64,000 nucleotides of DNA, taken from NCBI RefSeq assembly GCF_000004195.4, contig NC_030678.2, forward strand, positions 80,078,904 through 80,142,903, written 5' to 3'. The position numbers were made by a program, and so were the translations under genes. This document shows, piece after piece, positions 44,481 through 56,514 of this stretch (positions are counted from its first letter, which is position 1; each line of letters starts with the position of its first letter). Source of the DNA: Xenopus tropicalis (taxonomy: Eukaryota; Chordata; Amphibia; Anura; Pipidae). Under the pieces are notes generated by a model. It was not told where the DNA came from, searched no databases, and saw only the letters and a list, made by a program, of their open reading frames with translations.

Positions 44481-45176
44481 AATTTTGTTAGGCACACATG
44501 CACTTGATTGGAATGTTTCATCAGTAAGATGTAATTGGTGCAAACAGGTAATTTGAAGATTACAAGCCTTATCCCACTATAACAGTGATTACTGATTGCT
44601 AATTATAGTGCTGATTTTAGGAGCCTGAATTCTTGACAGTCACATTAGCCATTTGATTTAATGTTACATACTGTAAATGTTTCTACTTCGACGAGTGCGA
44701 TTTCTCTGCTAGCTCCAGATGAGATATAGTTTGCTTTCCGATCGGAGGCAAGTGCGATTTATTTTTAATTGCAAATCTTATTTGCTTTTGCTGTTTCTTG
44801 AGGGGAAGAAAAAATTTACGCTGTAAGGATCGCTGCTTCTCCAGTTAGCTGGGTATTCAGATTAAACAATGGATAATTATTTCAGTTACTTTGATGCAAT
44901 AAATTAATAACAAAATTTGTTCTACCCAAAATGCTGCTCAGTTAACCGTTTTGACAACACCTCCCATGCATACTGGTTTCAGTTTTAAAATGCAAACTTG
45001 CCAGATGCTGAGGTGAAGAGCAAGACAACAGTGGGTACCACTTTTGGAATATTGATCCCAGCCACTCTAGCAGTTTCTCCATAAAGCATTTACCCAGAAA
45101 GATCAAAAATAATGTATTGTTTATGAAATATGTTATTCTTAATTTCTGACTGTTTCATTGTTATTACTGATATTGT
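44481..45176. other. unassigned sequence
   Basis: No element recognised. Confidence 0.45.
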
Positions 45177-45425
45177 TTAAAGGGGACCTGTCACCCAGAA
45201 ATAAAAAGCTGTCCTTCTAAAATTAAACATCAAACCGAATTTCCTATTTTTATTAACACATTCATACCCATTATAAAGGCATTTAAAAATCCCATTTTGG
45301 CACATAAAGAAATTGAGGTGATACAATTCTTGTATTTATAACCATGTAAGTAAAGTTTCTTTTGCGCGACAAACACAATAAAAAACAATTAGGAATTATT
45401 TGTTAGGGTAACAGGTCCCCTTTAA
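45177..45425. mobile_element. T2-like (TTAA-type) MITE, complete
   Basis: TTAA at both borders (45177-45180 and 45422-45425) and nearly perfect terminal inverted repeats aggggacctgtcaccc / gggtaacaggtcccct. The 241-bp body is non-coding. T2-type MITEs with TTAA targets and AGGGG-like ends are described in Xenopus and are thought to be mobilised by a TTAA-specific transposase. Confidence 0.88.
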
Positions 45426-45723
45426 GGAAAAAAGGGTATAATTACTGGGGGTACCAAAACTTAGGCACCCCCCAGTGATTGTTGTTGACATACATACAGT
45501 ATGGCTCTGGGATTTTAAAGATAGAAGAAGAGGATGGCTTGCTCACATGTATCCTGGGCTAGTACAGTTTTCTGCTAATAGATGGGGATCAGGTAAGTAA
45601 TTACAATCACTGGGTGGTGCCTAACATTTGGCCAAATTTTAGTAAATCTGCTGCATATACTGACCTACTTTATAAAAGTCTGCACTGCCAGTCTGTCACC
45701 TTGGAAAATGTTGACCTGTTGAT
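45426..45723. other. unassigned sequence
   Basis: Nothing recognisable. Confidence 0.45.
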
Positions 45724-46401
45724 CAGCCATGTCAAACTCAAATTACATGGAAGGTCAAAGTGGGCTACATTCATACCAGAGAATATAGTAGTATATAATG
45801 CCTAATCTACTGAGGCATTTTATTGCAATAGTGCAAGCTAGAACCCTCTATTTATTCTGCAGAATGCTTTACCATACCTGAGTAAACAGCCCTAGAATTT
45901 ATCTCTGTTTGTTTAAGATAGCAGCTGCCATTTTAGCTTGGTCTGACGTCAATTCTCTGCCTGCTTACTGCTCCCTGTAACAGCTCTCAGCTCAGATTAC
46001 AGGAAAGATGGGAGGGGGTTGGAGGAGAAGGGAAGGGGAGAGAAAAGCAGGTTGTGCAGGCTCATGCCATTCCCTAAAGGATTTTGCTAAAAGAAGAAAG
46101 TCTAACACAGAAGATCACATGTACAGAATATAAGGAAAGAAATGTGGTATTTCTTTTTACAGAGCAGCAGTTCTGTAAGTGTTAATTTGAGTATTTACAT
46201 ACTTTCTAATAAAGCTTACTTAGTTTTTGTCTTTCCTTCCCTTTCCGTGTGCATTTGCAAACATTGCATAAGGTAATTTATTTTGCACATGTGTACATTT
46301 TAGCTCTAATTGCAAATAGAACTAACCAAATTTGACAAAACAACTGACAGACTACTGATTAAAACAAAACTGTAGCCCTCAAAAACAGTTTGACACTCCT
46401 G
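45724..46401. mobile_element. probable hAT-like element carrying a nested repeat
   Basis: Left end cagccatgtcaaactcaaat and right end cagtttgacactcctg are inverted versions of the CAGGGRTGTCAAACT terminus known from Charlie-like hAT elements. The 8-bp flanks (ctgttgat, ctttccat) agree at only five positions. The middle (about 45838-46246: cagaatgctttaccatacct... to gtctttccttccctttcc) looks like a separate T2-like insert related to 37652-38084. Confidence 0.45.
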
Positions 46402-48057
46402 CTTTCCATTGGTAGAACCAATTACCAAAAATGTCAGACACAATGAAATAGACATGGTTATGATGGTGGATTCATGAACAATAAGTTTAATAAAGGCAAG
46501 AAAACACTACAGATGCCTAGATGTTGTTGGTTGGGTGTTAGTTAAGCTGCCACTATAGGAAAAGTTTATTGTTGTGTAAAAAAATTAGTTTCACTCAGAT
46601 TAAAAGTAATTACCAGGTGCTAACGGGTCAGGCATACTGGATTTCATACTACATAAAGACTAGGCTGCCATTTTAGCAGTCATCTTTCTATCAGCGGACT
46701 TGTATGTGACCCTACTTGAATGCTATGGTATGAATTATTAATTAGCATCCAATACGCAGCAAAGACAAATGTGAATATTCCTGAAGCCATATTTAGGAGT
46801 TAAGCGAATTGTTCTGAGGAAAACAGGATAATGTCATTCAAAGCTGTTTTATGCAGCCTGTATTTGGATTTGCTCAGGTGCCTCCAAGCACTAAGATAAG
46901 TTGTGCATGTCTGTGCAGTAAGCATGTCAATACTGTAATATTCCTGTCATGGAGTCACCCATGTGTAATTAACATGGAAGGATTCATTACACACAGATGC
47001 TAAATTGGGATTTTATATTCATATATTTAATTATATATTAACTTGATATGGTATGCAGGATCATCACATCATAGACATTATACATTATCCATAAAAAAGG
47101 TTTTAACTGAAAAGTATGTAAGTACTAATTTTACTTTTTCTTGCTGCATGTGTTTTTAAAACTTTCCCTTTCATTTTCCACTCACCTAGGAGCTCAGAGT
47201 TATGTGACTAGATTGTTATTACTTGAGCTTCCTCCACCCATATCCTCTCGAATTCTCACAAACAATATATGATCCCCGAGATAGAAGTACTTGCAATTTT
47301 TAAAGCTTTCTCTAAAAATGATAATAATGCATTATTAACCCATTTTGCAATTACTAGATGCAAGTGCAGGTTAAGTTAAATGTTTAACCCTTTAAATGCT
47401 GAACTCCTTTAACCTAATTTGGCCCTCAGTGGCAATATGCCTTTAAACAGGAACCTCATGCTGCTCTGTATTAGATACGCTCTACAAATCGTTTTAAATA
47501 ATGATGCAATTATCTCTGATCCAAATCTCAAGGGTTCCTACTAACTCCTTTAATCATGTTAAAAAGGCTGTTTCACACCTTTGCGTCCAACCCCTGGGGT
47601 GATCTCAGTAATTTACCTGGTTTGGACATTCTAATAACTGTACAGGTGTCATTTTTACACTTTAACTCGGCAACCATGGGACACTCCCTACACCTATTAG
47701 CAAAAAATGCAAATATAAAGTAGTTCTTAATGCAAACCAGACGGCTCTTTCATTCGTGGAAAATCCTTAACTGCTGTGCCCCTTAGAGACACTTTCAAAG
47801 TGCCAAGTTTGCAAAATAATTTCTAGCAACAAACTTCTAAATGGCAGCATGTAACTGGAAAATTGTAGGTATTTAATATTCCAGTTGAAACTTTTTAAAT
47901 GAGTTTTATACTATTCTAATTCAGCGCAAAGTACACCTTTAGAGTTTGTACTCAATATCATTATATTAGTAGTATCTATTGCAGTAGCTATCTAAGTCTG
48001 AGTAACCTGCTAGAACAACTCATATCTTAACCGTGTGCCCTAAGAATTTTCAGCAGC
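46402..48057. other. repeat-poor stretch
   Basis: No mobile element recognised. 46700-46990 (attattaattagcatccaat, ggaaggattcattacacaca) and 47300-47720 are repeat-free and balanced in composition, the best candidates in the window for conserved non-coding DNA. No exon-like frame. Confidence 0.35.
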
Positions 48058-48109
48058 AGTTAAAGGAGAACTAAAGTGTTAAACAGAAAATGGCTAGAAA
48101 TGTTGTATT
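48058..48109. mobile_element. TTAA-type MITE end fragment
   Basis: ttaaaggagaactaaagtgt then ggctagaaatgttgta is a familiar terminus of a Xenopus TTAA-type MITE, cut short by the next element. Confidence 0.55.
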
Positions 48110-49024
48110 TAGGGATGCACTACATCCACTTTTTGGGGATCCGGCTGAACCCTGAATACTTTGTGAAAGATTCTGCCAAATACAGAATCCAATTCTGCAT
48201 GTGCGACTTCTGGGGCCCAATGAACCGGAACGCAGTATAGGGAAGCAGGGCATGACGGGGCTAGGAGGGCAGCCCTTCCCCCCTTCCCCCCTCCTGTTTG
48301 GGTTTTTGTTTGATCTGGCCAATGAGACTACTGGATGTTTCCCGGGCTTAGCAAGGGGAGGAGCGAGCGAGGACAGCTTACCTGCCATTCGGTTCCAGGC
48401 AGCAGGAGGATCAACAGCTCGCAACGTCCCACCCTCCCTCCCTTTAATAGGGGGTTGTTGTCGTCGCAGTTAGCGGAGGGTACCTTACTCCGTGCCCCCA
48501 GGGGGAAGTTTAAAGGGGGGTACTTGTCAAGCAAGGAGAGTGTAGCCCGGTTGGCCTGGGGTCCTGAGCGGCAGTTAGCCTCGGTTTAGGTCGGGCGAAA
48601 AGGAGGCAGGAACCAGGCGTTAAATTCGGGCGCAGGGCCAGCCCCTTGGAGGCGAGTAAGGGATTGTTGTTTATGTAAATTGTTGGTTACTTAAAATGTT
48701 TGTTATACAAACGGTTTTGTCAAGTTAATAATGTTACAAATGTTAACTAATGTTAAGTTATTGTTAATAAATAAATAACTGTGGCCTTCTCTTCCCAGCT
48801 ACGGTGTCCGAGTGTGTTGTTCGGGGAAAAGGTTAGGGGGTTAAGACGGGGGGAGGGGTAAGGGTTGCAGACTCGACGCTGCACCTGTCATGTGTTTATG
48901 TGACAAAAAGTCACATGATTTTAAGGATTTGGATTCAGTTCGTTTAGGCAGGTGGATTTGTCCGGATCTGAATCCTGCTGAAAAAGGCCGAATCTTGGCA
49001 GAATACCAAATTGAATCCTGGATT
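48110..49024. mobile_element. hAT MITE split by an LTR
   Basis: Starts tagggatgcactacatccac and gatccggctgaaccctgaat; after the insert it resumes with gtgacaaaaagtcacatgat and closes with aaggccgaatcttggcagaa, the mirror of its left arm. I recognise this as a common Xenopus hAT-type MITE (tagggatgcac ends). The right terminal tip is missing. Confidence 0.75.
48204..48890 (+). mobile_element. probable LTR inserted in the MITE
   Basis: A 687-bp GC-rich block bounded by tgtg at 48200-48203 and 48891-48894 inside the MITE at 48110-49024. The right end reads gtca; the left reads cgac, which would be a mutated tgac. AATAAA lies at 48766-48771, followed by a U5-like stretch (ctacggtgtccgagtgtgtt). 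The first 450 bp are CpG-containing and could hold the promoter. There is no internal region. The boundary call depends on the mutated left end. Confidence 0.5.
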
Positions 49025-49984
49025 GTATACTGTATAGTACTGTAAACGAATGAAACTAACAGGGCAAGGTGTATATATATATACAAACAGAGAGAATAGA
49101 AAATACATTGGGACAGTGTAATAGATTTAAGACAAGTATGCAAAAGTAACATGCAAAGAGGGAAAAATGTCAGAGAATGACAGAGACAGAAATACAAAGT
49201 AAGGAAAAGTCAAAAGGGACAAAGAGAAAGACACCCTCACAGTGAAGCACAGAGAAGGAGAAACAAAGAAGCAGAGGGAAAGAGAGAGATCTATACAGGT
49301 GATAAGGAGGTTATTACATCTAACCCTACCAGATGAAAGGACCTGGAAGTCTCTCTTGCTATGTCCCTGTGGAATATATACATATACATGAAGTTCCTAG
49401 CATGAATGTAAATATATGTAAACCCCATCATTCACTGAATGCCTTTAGGATAGGATAGAAGCATGAAGGGCAAACAAACAGGGCTGGGGCTAAAGCCCCC
49501 ATAATAATTGTTATATTCAGTGCAATGAAAGGCAAAGGTCTTTCAAAACATATAGACATAGGCAGTAGAGAACATCACTGATTTCAATGAGCACAGGTCA
49601 CAGGGCGGCAAAAATTGTCTTCTACTGTAGCATCCCCTTTCTCTTCATCTTTTTTATTGCATTGCTTCTTTTCTGTCCCATGTCTCTTAGCAGTGTCCAG
49701 TAATTGCAGTTCATTTAGTGCATGCTATCAAACACACCCAATTTCAAAACAATTATAACTATTTTGGTATTTTTAGGTGCTATGTTACCATGTATCTAAC
49801 TGTATCTAAAATCTCCAAGCAAAGTATGCTTTGTAATGTGTCAGGGGTTACTACTTCCCAATTTCTAAGCCTCTAGTCTGTCCTCTCTCTGTAATACCTC
49901 TCATCTTTGCAGCAAAATTAACTTTTAATACAATGTAGGCAGGCAGGTATATTATGAGAATATTCACATTTGACCTCCACGTTT
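49025..49984. other. unassigned sequence
   Basis: Purine-rich stretch (agag/aaag words) at 49080-49300; nothing else recognised. Confidence 0.4.
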
Positions 49985-50230
49985 AATTGTAGTTTTTGAA
50001 TGATTTAACTTTTATTTAGTAGCTCTCTCAAATTTCAGCAGCTATCTGGTTGCTAGGGACCAGTTTACCCTATCATCAAGGCAATGGTTTCAATGAAAGA
50101 CATGAGGATGAATAAGAAAGATAAATAAGTAATTAAAATAATAAAATTAACATTTTTTCAGGCTGCCTTGTCAGTGATGCCTCTCCCTATTTGAAGTGAA
50201 AGGCAAATAATTCAAACACTATTAATGATA
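49985..50230. repeat. decayed TTAA-type MITE
   Basis: Carries tttttgaatgatttaac, gcagctatctggttgctagg and ataagaaagataaataag, internal landmarks of the element at 25507-25905. Neither end is intact. Confidence 0.5.
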
Positions 50231-50455
50231 AAAAATAAACCAGTTGAAAAGTTGTTAGGAACAGGGCATAACATACTAAAAGCTAACTTAACTGCTACTA
50301 TAATGGAAACCCCTAGGTTTGAAAGTGGCAGCCTAGAACCTAAGCAAGATGGTTGTTAATTCCAAAATCAGCAGCTTATTGATCCGTGTATTGGGGCCAG
50401 CTTGGATTGGTCCAGCACATAAGTGGTAAATTTGGGCAGAGATCCCCTCAACATA

Positions 50456-52012
50456 CAGTGGCTTGCAAAAGTATTCGGCCCCCTTGAACTTTTCCACATT
50501 TTGTCACATTACAGCCACAAACATGAATCAATTTTATTGGAATTCCACGTGAAAGACCAATACAAAGTGGTGTACACGTGAGAAGTGGAACGAAAATCAT
50601 ACATGATTCCAAACATTTTTTACAAATAAATAACTGCAAAGTGGGGTGTGCGTAATTATTCAGCCCCTTTTGGTCTGAGTGCAGTCAGTTGCCCATAGAC
50701 ATTGCCTGATGAGTGCTAATGACTAAATAGAGTGCACCTGTGTGTAATCTAATGTCAGTACAAATACAGCTGCTCTGTGACGGCCTCAGAGGTTGTCTAA
50801 GAGAATATTTGGAGCAACAACACCATGAAGTCCAAAGAACACACCAGACAGGTCAGGGATAAAGTTATTGAGAAATTTAAAGCAGGCTTAGGCTACAAAA
50901 AGATTTCCAAAGTATAGAACATCCCAAGGAGCACTGTTCCACTGATCATTCAGAAATGGAAGGAGTATGGCACAACTGTAAACCTACCAAGACAAAGAAA
51001 TGCAGCCAAGAGGCCCATGGTGACTCTGGGGGAGCTGCAGAGATCTACAGCTCAGGTGGGGGAATCTGTCCATAGGGGAACTATTAGTCGTGCACTGCAC
51101 AAAGTTGGCCTTTATGGAAGAGTGGCAAGAAGAAAGCCATTGTTAACAGAAAACCATAAGAAGTCCCGTTTGCAGTTTGCCACAAGAAATGTGGGGGACA
51201 CAGCAAACATGTGGAAGAAGGTGCTTTGGTCAGATGAGACCAAAATGGAACTTTTTGGCCAAAATGCAAAACGCTATGTGTGGCGGAAAACTAACACTGC
51301 ACATCACTCTGAACACACCATCCCCACTGTCAAATATGGTGGTGGCAGCATCATGCTCTTGGGGTACTTCTCTTCAGCAGGGACAGGGAAGCTGGTCAGA
51401 GTTGATGGGAAGATGGAGCCAAATACAGGGCAATCTTGGAAGAAAACCTCTTGGAGTCTGCAAAAGACTTGAGACTGGGGCGGAGGTTCACCTTCCAGCA
51501 GGACAACGACCCTAAACATAAAGCCAGGGCAGCAATGGAATAGTTTAAAACAAAACATATCCATGTGATAGAATGGCCCAGTCACAGTCCAGATCTAAAT
51601 CCAATCGAGAATCTGTGGCAAGATCTGAAATCTGCTGTTCACAAACGCTGTCCATCTAATCTGACTGAGCTGGAGCTGTTTTGCAAAGAAGAAAGGGCAA
51701 GGATTTCAGTCTCTAGATGTGCAAAGCTGGTAGAGACATACCCTAAAAGACTGGCAGCTGTAATTGCAGCAAAATGTGGTTCTACAAAGTATTGACTCAG
51801 GGGGCTGAATAATTACGCACACCCCACTTTGCAGTTATTTATTTGTAAAAAATGTTTGGAATCATGTATGATTTTCCTTCCACTTTTCACGTGTACACCA
51901 CTTTGTATTGGTCTTTCAAGTGGAATTCCAATAAAATTGATTCATGTTTGTGGCTGTAATGTGACAAAATGTGGAAAAGTTCAAGGGGGCCGAATACTTT
52001 TGCAAGCCACTG
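50456..52012 (+). mobile_element. complete Tc1-like transposon (inactive)
   Basis: A 1557-bp element bounded by TA target duplications (50454-50455 and 52013-52014). Terminal inverted repeats are about 210 bp (left 50456-50668, right 51801-52012), both starting cagtggcttgcaaaagtatt and differing at only a few positions. Between them lies one transposase gene in the + direction. Length, TA target and cagt ends fit the Tc1/mariner superfamily. High arm identity suggests recent spread; several Tc1-like lineages are known in Xenopus tropicalis, but I cannot say which this is. Confidence 0.95.
50825..51795 (+). pseudogene. Tc1-like transposase, broken by two stops and a frameshift
   Basis: Starts at an ATG (MKSKEHTRQVRDKVIEKF), the paired DNA-binding region of a Tc1 transposase. 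The catalytic DD34E triad is visible: D in [11 protein letters not shown] (about 51235), D in [11 protein letters not shown] (about 51505) and E in [15 protein letters not shown] (about 51610). It ends SKY-like (GSTKY) with TGA at 51793-51795. Damage: TAG at 50915-50917, where a W codon is expected; a frame break near 51414-51420 that fits loss of 4 bp; and TAG at 51541-51543, again where W is expected. Full length is about 324 codons, close to the family norm of 340. Needs a transposase from elsewhere to move. Confidence 0.93.
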
Positions 52013-52014
52013 TA

Positions 52015-52109
52015 TAAGCTTGCTTTTTTATCATCTTTGCAAATTGGAAGATTATTAGGAAACAAAATTTTCCCATTAAATGTTTCTGCTGATTTGTTTT
52101 ATTCTTGTG
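52015..52109. other. unassigned sequence
   Basis: Short gap between two elements. Confidence 0.4.
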
Positions 52110-52440
52110 TAATGATGAGCGAACCTGTCCTGTTTCGCTTTGTGAAAATATTTGTGAAACTGCTGAAAAGTTTGCAGAACAGTCAAAAATTCACAGAGTA
52201 TATTTTTCGTGGCTCCCCCATGACTTTTTTTATGCGCACAACTTTATTCTCACTCCAAATGCATTAAAGTCTTTGGGCGTTTTTTCTCACTCCTTTTCAC
52301 TCCCACTATGCAACTTTTTAAACTTTTTTTTACGTATGCAACTTTTTTTTCTCACTCCAAATACATTAAAGTCAATGTGTGTTTTTACTTGGCGGATGTG
52401 GATGGTGACATAATTCACATTCACAACACAAACTCTAATG
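52110..52440. mobile_element. hAT MITE, right end not found
   Basis: Left end taatgatgagcgaacctgtc matches 18391 and 63129. Downstream the words 'ccaaatgcattaaagtctt' and 'ccaaatacattaaagtcaa' recur with actcc and T-runs, as in 4172-4470. The expected cgcccatcacta end is absent, so the element is truncated or has degraded. Confidence 0.6.
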
Positions 52441-52519
52441 TAAATTTTTGCATGTAAAAGCTGGTGAGTTCATTTAAAAGTCAATGGGACTTAAATTTTC
52501 AATACCAGTTTTTGAGATG

Positions 52520-52715
52520 GATTTGAAACTGGGCAAACATTGAAAGAGATGGGTAGAATATGATTTTGTTATGTTTGAGTTGTTTTTTCACGTTTTTACA
52601 TGATTGAGTTTTTCAAATTCGAGTTTTTAAATTAATACATACTAGAGTTTTTTTCAAGTTTTTCAAATTAGAAAAATGTAATTAAAATTTAAAAATTTGA
52701 TTTTTAATAAATCAG
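52520..52715. repeat. AT-rich palindromic repeat remnant
   Basis: Repeated ttgagtttttcaaattcgag-like words and ttgatttttaataaatcagt at the right, similar to 4702-4959. Confidence 0.4.
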
Positions 52716-52807
52716 TCTACTGATATCACCTTGTTCATCATTCCACCATTAAGCAATGTAACAATTGTAATGTCAAAACTATTAAGTTTTTTTCTCAGTT
52801 TTTTAGT

Positions 52808-53060
52808 ACAGGTATGGGAAACCCAGAAACCCCTTATCCAGAATGTTCAGAATTACAGAAAGGCCCTTAGACAAATAATTCAAATTTTTACAAATGATTT
52901 CCTTTGTAATTATAAAACAGTACCTTGTACTTCATCCCAACTAAGATACAATTAATCCTTATTGGGGACAAAACAAGCCTATTGGGTTAATTCATTATTT
53001 AAATGATTTTTAGCAGACTTAAGTTATGGAGATCCAAATTACGGAAAAATCCCTTTTTTT
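52808..53060 (-). mobile_element. family A MITE, right tip missing
   Basis: Left end acaggtatgggaaacccaga and full core (acagtaccttgtacttcatc, attaatccttattggggac). It stops at gatccaaattacggaaaaat, where family B begins. Confidence 0.82.
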
Positions 53061-53350
53061 ACCCCTGGGACACATTCAAAGGTAAAAAAAATGTAAAGAA
53101 CAACACAAGTATGCAGAAAGTTCCTGGGGGTGCTAAGTATGGGCTGTGATCGGCTATTGGTACTCCCTGTATAGACTCAATGTTTGCAGGAGGCTCTGTG
53201 TGGCAGTACACAATGTGTTTTTTTTTTTTTTTTGTTAAAAAAAAAACTTATCTTTAAGCTAGGAGGTCGCTGCTTTGAGGTCACTAGGTGCAACATCAAA
53301 TGGGTTGGTGAGCAACATGTTGCTCATGAGCCACTAGCTGGGGATCACTG
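53061..53350 (+). repeat. family B repeat
   Basis: Starts cctgggacacattcaaaggt and ends gtgagcaacatgttgctcat then gggatcactg, with a 15-base T-run at 53216-53235 interrupting the middle. Confidence 0.8.
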
Positions 53351-53351
53351 A

Positions 53352-53430
53352 CCTATAGCAACCTATCAACAGGCATTGGTTTTAAAAACAAACACCTTAT
53401 TAGTTACTTTGGGTTACTGCCCAGGCAAAT
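53352..53430. repeat. family C repeat fragment
   Basis: ctatagcaacctatcaacag then gggttactgcccaggcaaat. Confidence 0.45.
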
Positions 53431-55489
53431 TGTGTGCTGTTTAACATATGGATTTAAGTACTATGTCATTAGGAATGGGGTGGTTATGGGATCCATGCTG
53501 CTTTCCCTTCTTCTCCTATCACTATACCTCAAATATATTTAAAGAATATTGGTTTGTTAAATAAATGATAAAAAACTGGATAAAAAATTGGTAAACCAGG
53601 AAAATGTGCTGCCATAGTTATTTACTATGCTGACTGCTAACAGTCAGAGAGCAGCGAAAAAGTCAAGATATGAGGGAAAGTCCAAATGGAGAAATAACAT
53701 TTTTCATATAATGAATATGTTTGTTGATATAGTTCCATGTTTTTTTCTGTTTTACTACTAATTTCTTAGTAGAATTTTTTTTATCTAGTTGACAGAATGG
53801 TGGCTGGGGAAGCAGACTTACAGTTAGGGAATCAGTAATTCAAATGTATTATGTTTTTTGGAAACCCTAGACATATTTCCAGGGTGTTTTTTTCAAGTTT
53901 TTGCCTAGGATTCAGTATTTAATATTAGATAATCCGGTCTTTCCTGAAATCTCCACTCCTGCTACTAAGATAAGGTTTCCATATTTTCAAAGTAAAATCC
54001 AGGGACAAGTAGGGGCCTGCACCATGTGCATTGCACAAAATGTTTATATGCCACACCCACTTTCCACCCAGTCCCCCATTGCTGTACACTCACTCAATAT
54101 CACAGCCACACATTTTAATCTCAATTTATTTCCTGGGAAAAGCTCCAAACTTATGTTATGCATATTTCCAGTTCTACAACCATAATGCAAGCAATATTTC
54201 CAAAGTTTAGAACTTAAGGTAAGAGCCAATGATTGCAGCTGCGTCAGGCAGTGTTTATAGTGCAGGTTGCTTAGGTGCAGACACAGTGGGGCAGAGCACG
54301 GTAGGGCAATGGAGAGGGGGCATTTCCTTAAGCAACAGAAATGCTGGTGCAGTAAGTTTGGAGAACATGGGCTGGAATAGCAACAACTGGCTGTGTGCGT
54401 CTCTGTTGCCATGGGGACAGCTTTCAGAGGAGGGACACTTGCCAGAAAAAAAATTCCATGGGGACAGAGAATATGAAATGTGGTCTGTCCCCTTAAAACA
54501 GGAACTGATGGTAACTGATCACCTTTGCCCTAAATTAACATGATCTACTGGGTTTATGGGTTTCCCCTTATTGTAATTGCACATACAGCCCAGATACATG
54601 AGCCCTCAGAAGTGTTATAGAGCTATAGATATGCCTATTTATTGTGTGCAACAACTTTGTGGGTGTGATAGAAATGTAACTAGTGTTATAGTGTCACTGA
54701 TCTGGATTTCTGTCTTCACTTTTTGTGTTTTATCCTTTAAACTGACAGAATTATAAGTATTCCACACAACTTTCCACCCACCTGGACCTGGACTGATATA
54801 AATCAGGAACACCCTTACCTTTTTGGACGGTTTTGCTTTCACATACACACCCTATATCTTGCCCAAGATATATGAATCATATTTTTCACACCTTTACAAA
54901 CATCCAGCTATCATTCATAGGAGATGATGCTCCGAGGGCATTGGGAACTAATAACCACCTTCTCTTCAGTTTGATCTGTCTAATTAGGAGTTCTCAGAAA
55001 TAATATGATCCAGCTATACCTCAAAAGGCATATCAATAACATGTTCTATTTGTGAAACAAGAGTGCCATCTATTTAATTGTTGGCCCAGAAGTTTGGCCG
55101 AGAACAGTACAGAACAATGGCTTTCCACTATAAGGGAGATATACCCCCAAACAATGTAGGGCTCTATTAAAATATATTGCATAAACAAGCTCATATGTAA
55201 AACCCTGCTTCATCAAACTACCATTTCATCAAAATCACCATTTTCATAAAAATATACTATTTTAATAGTATGTACTAATGGGTAATCCTAAATAGAAAAC
55301 TGCCATTTTATTAAGAATTAAGGGCTGCCTCCTGGGATCATAGGATTCACAGTGCACACAAACAAGTCAAGGCACACATACATGCTAGACCACATCAGCC
55401 AATTAAAGGGCAGAGTTCTGTCTTTTGCTTCCACACTACTTCCAGTTACAGTTAGAGCTGCATTTTTTCCTGTGAGGTGATCTCTGAGG
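53431..55489. other. unassigned sequence
   Basis: No element clearly recognised. 54000-54185 (gccacacccactttccaccc) vaguely recalls the 32757-type repeat. Open frames at 53901-54543 have no motif and no credible splice context. Confidence 0.4.
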
Positions 55490-55658
55490 GTGCATGTCAG
55501 GAAAACGCCACTCACAGATGCGCCTGACACCGGGACGGGGAACAAGGGGTTACACTCAGTCACCTTTCACACAGGTTAGACTAACATCAAGCACCCCCAA
55601 ACACACCACCGCCCCAAATAACTATTCGCTGCCACCATCTACCAGGGGATTATAGGCA

Positions 55659-56046
55659 GATGGGGGATGTTCTTTTTTCCCATAAAAACAATCAACGCAC
55701 CAGAGGCCACCCTTTTAGATTAGAGGAACGGAGCTTCCATTTGAAGCAGCGTAGGGGGTTTTTCACGGTGAGGGCAGTGAGGTTGTGGAATGCCCTTCCT
55801 AGTGATGTGGTAATGGCAGATTCTGTTAATGTCTTTAAGAGTGGCCTAGATGAGTTCTTGAACAATCAGAATATCCAAGGCTATTGTGATACTAATATCT
55901 ACAGTTAGTACTAGTGGTTGTATTTATAGTTTATGTATGTGAGTGTATAGATTGGTAGGTGTGGGTTAGGTGTGCTGGGTTTACTTGGATGGGTTGAACT
56001 TGATGGACACTGGTCTTTTTTCAACCCTATGTAACTATGTAACTAT
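55659..56046 (+). mobile_element. CR1/L2-like LINE 3' fragment nested in LTR
   Basis: The translation GDVLFSHKNN then QRTRGHPFRLEE parallels NVLFTSRSFQRTRGHPLRLEE-type sequence at 33.8 kb. It continues with AVRLWNALPSDVVMADSVNV, the C-terminal LINE motif. The 3' end reads ttgaacttgatggacactgg and finishes in tandem atgtaact units. Short, 5'-truncated, non-functional. Confidence 0.85.
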
Positions 56047-56501
56047 TAACAAGCGATAGAAACCTAGCAACCCACTAGTTAATTAGCATTTACACAGAAC
56101 CTGCCCTCTACTCAATACACATACACACAACCAAGCAATTAATACACCTGGGCCTGAGCAGTCATAAATGGTACGTGGAGATCGTTATAGAGCCAAAGGA
56201 CAGAACTTTTTACATTTTATATTTAATATTTACAAAGGTAAACAGTGCACTTTAAAAAGATGTTACAAAAAGAGACATATACAGTAAATAAAATAAAAGG
56301 GAATAAAAACACAGAGAAAACCCTAAGTACATTACCGAGTGATCTGTTGTGTCCTCTGAGGCAAGAGTTTGAAAGTCCTGAGCCCATCCCCCAACATATT
56401 GGGACCTCAGAATGAGCTATCAGTACCTGGGTCTGTACCCTTTTTATCCTTCCTATGGGCCTAAAGAAATATTAGCTAAGAATCTGCTAAGAAGAGACAG
56501 A

Positions 56502-56514
56502 CCCCCCCCCCCCC
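56502..56514. repeat. 13-nt poly(C) run
   Basis: Uninterrupted C-run inside the LTR. Confidence 0.9.

Noticed and set aside
48200..48650. GC-rich open frames (up to 118 codons) as a host gene start
   Set aside because: They lie in a nested LTR-like block, overlap on both strands and have no motif.
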